From Desulforhopalus sp. (lineage in GTDB: Bacteria; Desulfobacterota; Desulfobulbia; Desulfobulbales; Desulfocapsaceae): a stretch of DNA of 6,313 nucleotides. Position numbers and translations under genes: made by a program. Location of the stretch: the NCBI GenBank assembly GCA_023231425.1, contig JALNVI010000111.1:1-6313 (forward strand). Direction: 5' to 3'. Shown here one piece after another: positions 5,392 to 6,313 of this stretch (position 1 is the first letter of the stretch; the number at the start of each line of letters is the position of its first letter). Under the pieces are notes generated by a model. That model searched no databases and had not been told where the DNA came from. It worked only from the letters and a program-made list of their open reading frames with translations.

Positions 5392-6240
5392 GTATACCTT
5401 AGACCAAAAAACCTTACTTCCGTACTCCGTTTGCAACTTATCGAGAACGCTGTGCTTCTCGTCAGTTTCCACAGCACCTACTGCGAATACTCCGAACACC
5501 GTACCTCCGCTGCCTGACATCAATACTTGTTGAGCTCCAACCTCACGCAACACCTGTTTTAAATTCTCTATTTGAGGATACAGTTCACAGCTGATCGATT
5601 CAAGATCATTATGCATATCCTGCAAATTGAAGCGTTGTTGTTGAAGACGCGCTAATTTAGATTTTTTAACGCCACTTGTCAATATTATTTTTTGAAAAAT
5701 TTCGGCAGTAGAGACACTGAACCCTGGATTGACCAGCAGAAACTCGTAATTCTCCAAAGAATCAACAGGATCCATTACGTCACCAATTCCGCTGGCGATA
5801 ACCGCAGGCGCATCAATTGAAAAAAAAGGGACGTCCGCACCAAGCCCACGTGCGAATCGGATCAATTCTTTGTCCGAAAACTCCTTCCCCGCCAGATCGT
5901 TCAACGCCCGCAGCACTGTTCCGGCATCACTGCTGCCGCCACCGAGCCCCGCCGCTACCGGAATATTTTTTTCAAGGGAGATGTGGGCCCCGGAACCAGC
6001 CAGTCGCCTGCTTTGACTGAAGAAAAGTTCCGCTGCCCTGACCGCAAGATTGTTTTCGTCTGTCGGAATTGTCTCATCAGAGCAACTGCACTGCACCCTG
6101 CCGCTGTCATTAAGGTCGACATCAATAATATCGCAGAGGTCAATCTTCTGCATCCGCGTCAGCAGATCATGATAGCCGTCCTCCCGTCTGCCGGTCACAT
6201 ACAGGAAGAGATTAACTTTGGCCGGTGCCTCAAAACGCAT
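5371..6240 (-). CDS. ispE: 4-diphosphocytidyl-2-C-methyl-D-erythritol kinase
   Basis: This cytoplasmic GHMP-family kinase phosphorylates CDP-methylerythritol in the MEP (non-mevalonate) pathway of isoprenoid synthesis. At 289 aa it is close to the 283 aa of E. coli IspE. The N-terminus APAKVNLFLYVTGRREDGYH (5-24) carries the substrate-site lysine K8. The ATP-binding glycine loop is PVAAGLGGGSSDAG (94-107). GADVPFF (134-140) carries the catalytic-type D136. The third GHMP motif is MSGSGGTVFG (241-250). The start is fixed by homology; only a weak purine-rich site (GAAGAAGAG) lies well upstream. The gene starts 5 nt after the stop of the preceding CDS, so coupling is likely. The final residues WGVAKR and the TAA stop are read from the 5' end of tRNA-Gln, an overlap of 21 nt. 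These tail residues lie beyond all catalytic motifs. Confidence 0.96.
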   Translation of the reverse strand: MRFEAPAKVNLFLYVTGRREDGYHDLLTRMQKIDLCDIIDVDLNDSGRVQCSCSDETIPTDENNLAVRAAELFFSQSRRLAGSGAHISLEKNIPVAAGLGGGSSDAGTVLRALNDLAGKEFSDKELIRFARGLGADVPFFSIDAPAVIASGIGDVMDPVDSLENYEFLLVNPGFSVSTAEIFQKIILTSGVKKSKLARLQQQRFNLQDMHNDLESISCELYPQIENLKQVLREVGAQQVLMSGSGGTVFGVFAVGAVETDEKHSVLDKLQTEYGSKVFWSKVYWGVAKR

Positions 6241-6245
6241 GGGAC

Positions 6246-6313
6246 TCAGCTCTTCTTCACGTGTTGAACAAACCGCAGTTTTGCATCATAGAGAATGCTC
6301 TTCAGCAGCTGGT
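6246..6313 (-). CDS. 3' end of an unidentified protein
   Basis: The frame entering from the window edge reads the last 21 residues of a protein, ending in LRFVQHVKKS and a TGA stop at 6246-6248. The fragment runs from QLLKSILYDA into that ending. It is too short for me to assign a family. It is supported as coding by its position: ispE starts 5 nt after its stop on the same strand, as in an operon, and no stop interrupts the frame up to the edge. Confidence 0.55.
   Translation of the reverse strand, partial: QLLKSILYDAKLRFVQHVKKS

Noticed and set aside
5280..5477. 66-codon N-terminal extension of the prs reading frame
   Set aside because: The extra residues translate tRNA-Gln and the ispE 3' end. 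Family homology starts at MRDLKVFSGN, with the ATG at 5279.

Overview
The window looks like ordinary chromosome from a Gram-negative, anaerobic-type bacterium, most plausibly a deltaproteobacterium in the broad sense (Desulfobacterota or a relative). This placement is an inference. It rests on the gene order ispE / tRNA-Gln / prs / long-form L25, which I recall from that group, and on a compact LutABC lactate-oxidation operon. No single marker fixes the taxon. Every supported gene lies on the minus strand, so transcription runs from high to low coordinates.

Region 1 (about 6313 down to 3505) is a housekeeping block. It begins with the 3' end of an unidentified CDS, followed 5 nt later by ispE (isoprenoid precursor synthesis, MEP pathway). 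The last 21 nt of ispE lie inside tRNA-Gln(TTG). Then come prs (PRPP synthetase), rplY/ctc (ribosomal protein L25) and tRNA-Ser(GGA). A strong hairpin terminator sits directly after tRNA-Ser. Spacing is tight except for a 91-nt prs-rplY gap, so this could be one transcript in which two tRNAs must be cut out from between protein-coding sections.

Region 2 (about 3504 to 3166) has no gene. It holds a 10-bp tandem repeat, a long interrupted inverted repeat and a weak candidate promoter, and it must contain or adjoin the promoter of the next operon.

Region 3 (3165 to 225) is a complete lutA-lutB-lutC operon with overlapping stop and start codons (ATGA, then TAATG). The three proteins are expected to form the iron-sulfur L-lactate oxidation system that converts lactate to pyruvate. 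No lactate permease or lut regulator is in the window.

Region 4 (224 to 1) is non-coding as far as I can see. It contains a perfect 20-bp palindrome and a short pyrimidine-rich direct repeat.

I found no convincing new multi-gene system. The observation most worth following is the ispE/tRNA-Gln overlap: RNase P maturation of the tRNA would cut the ispE message exactly at a codon boundary and remove its stop codon.
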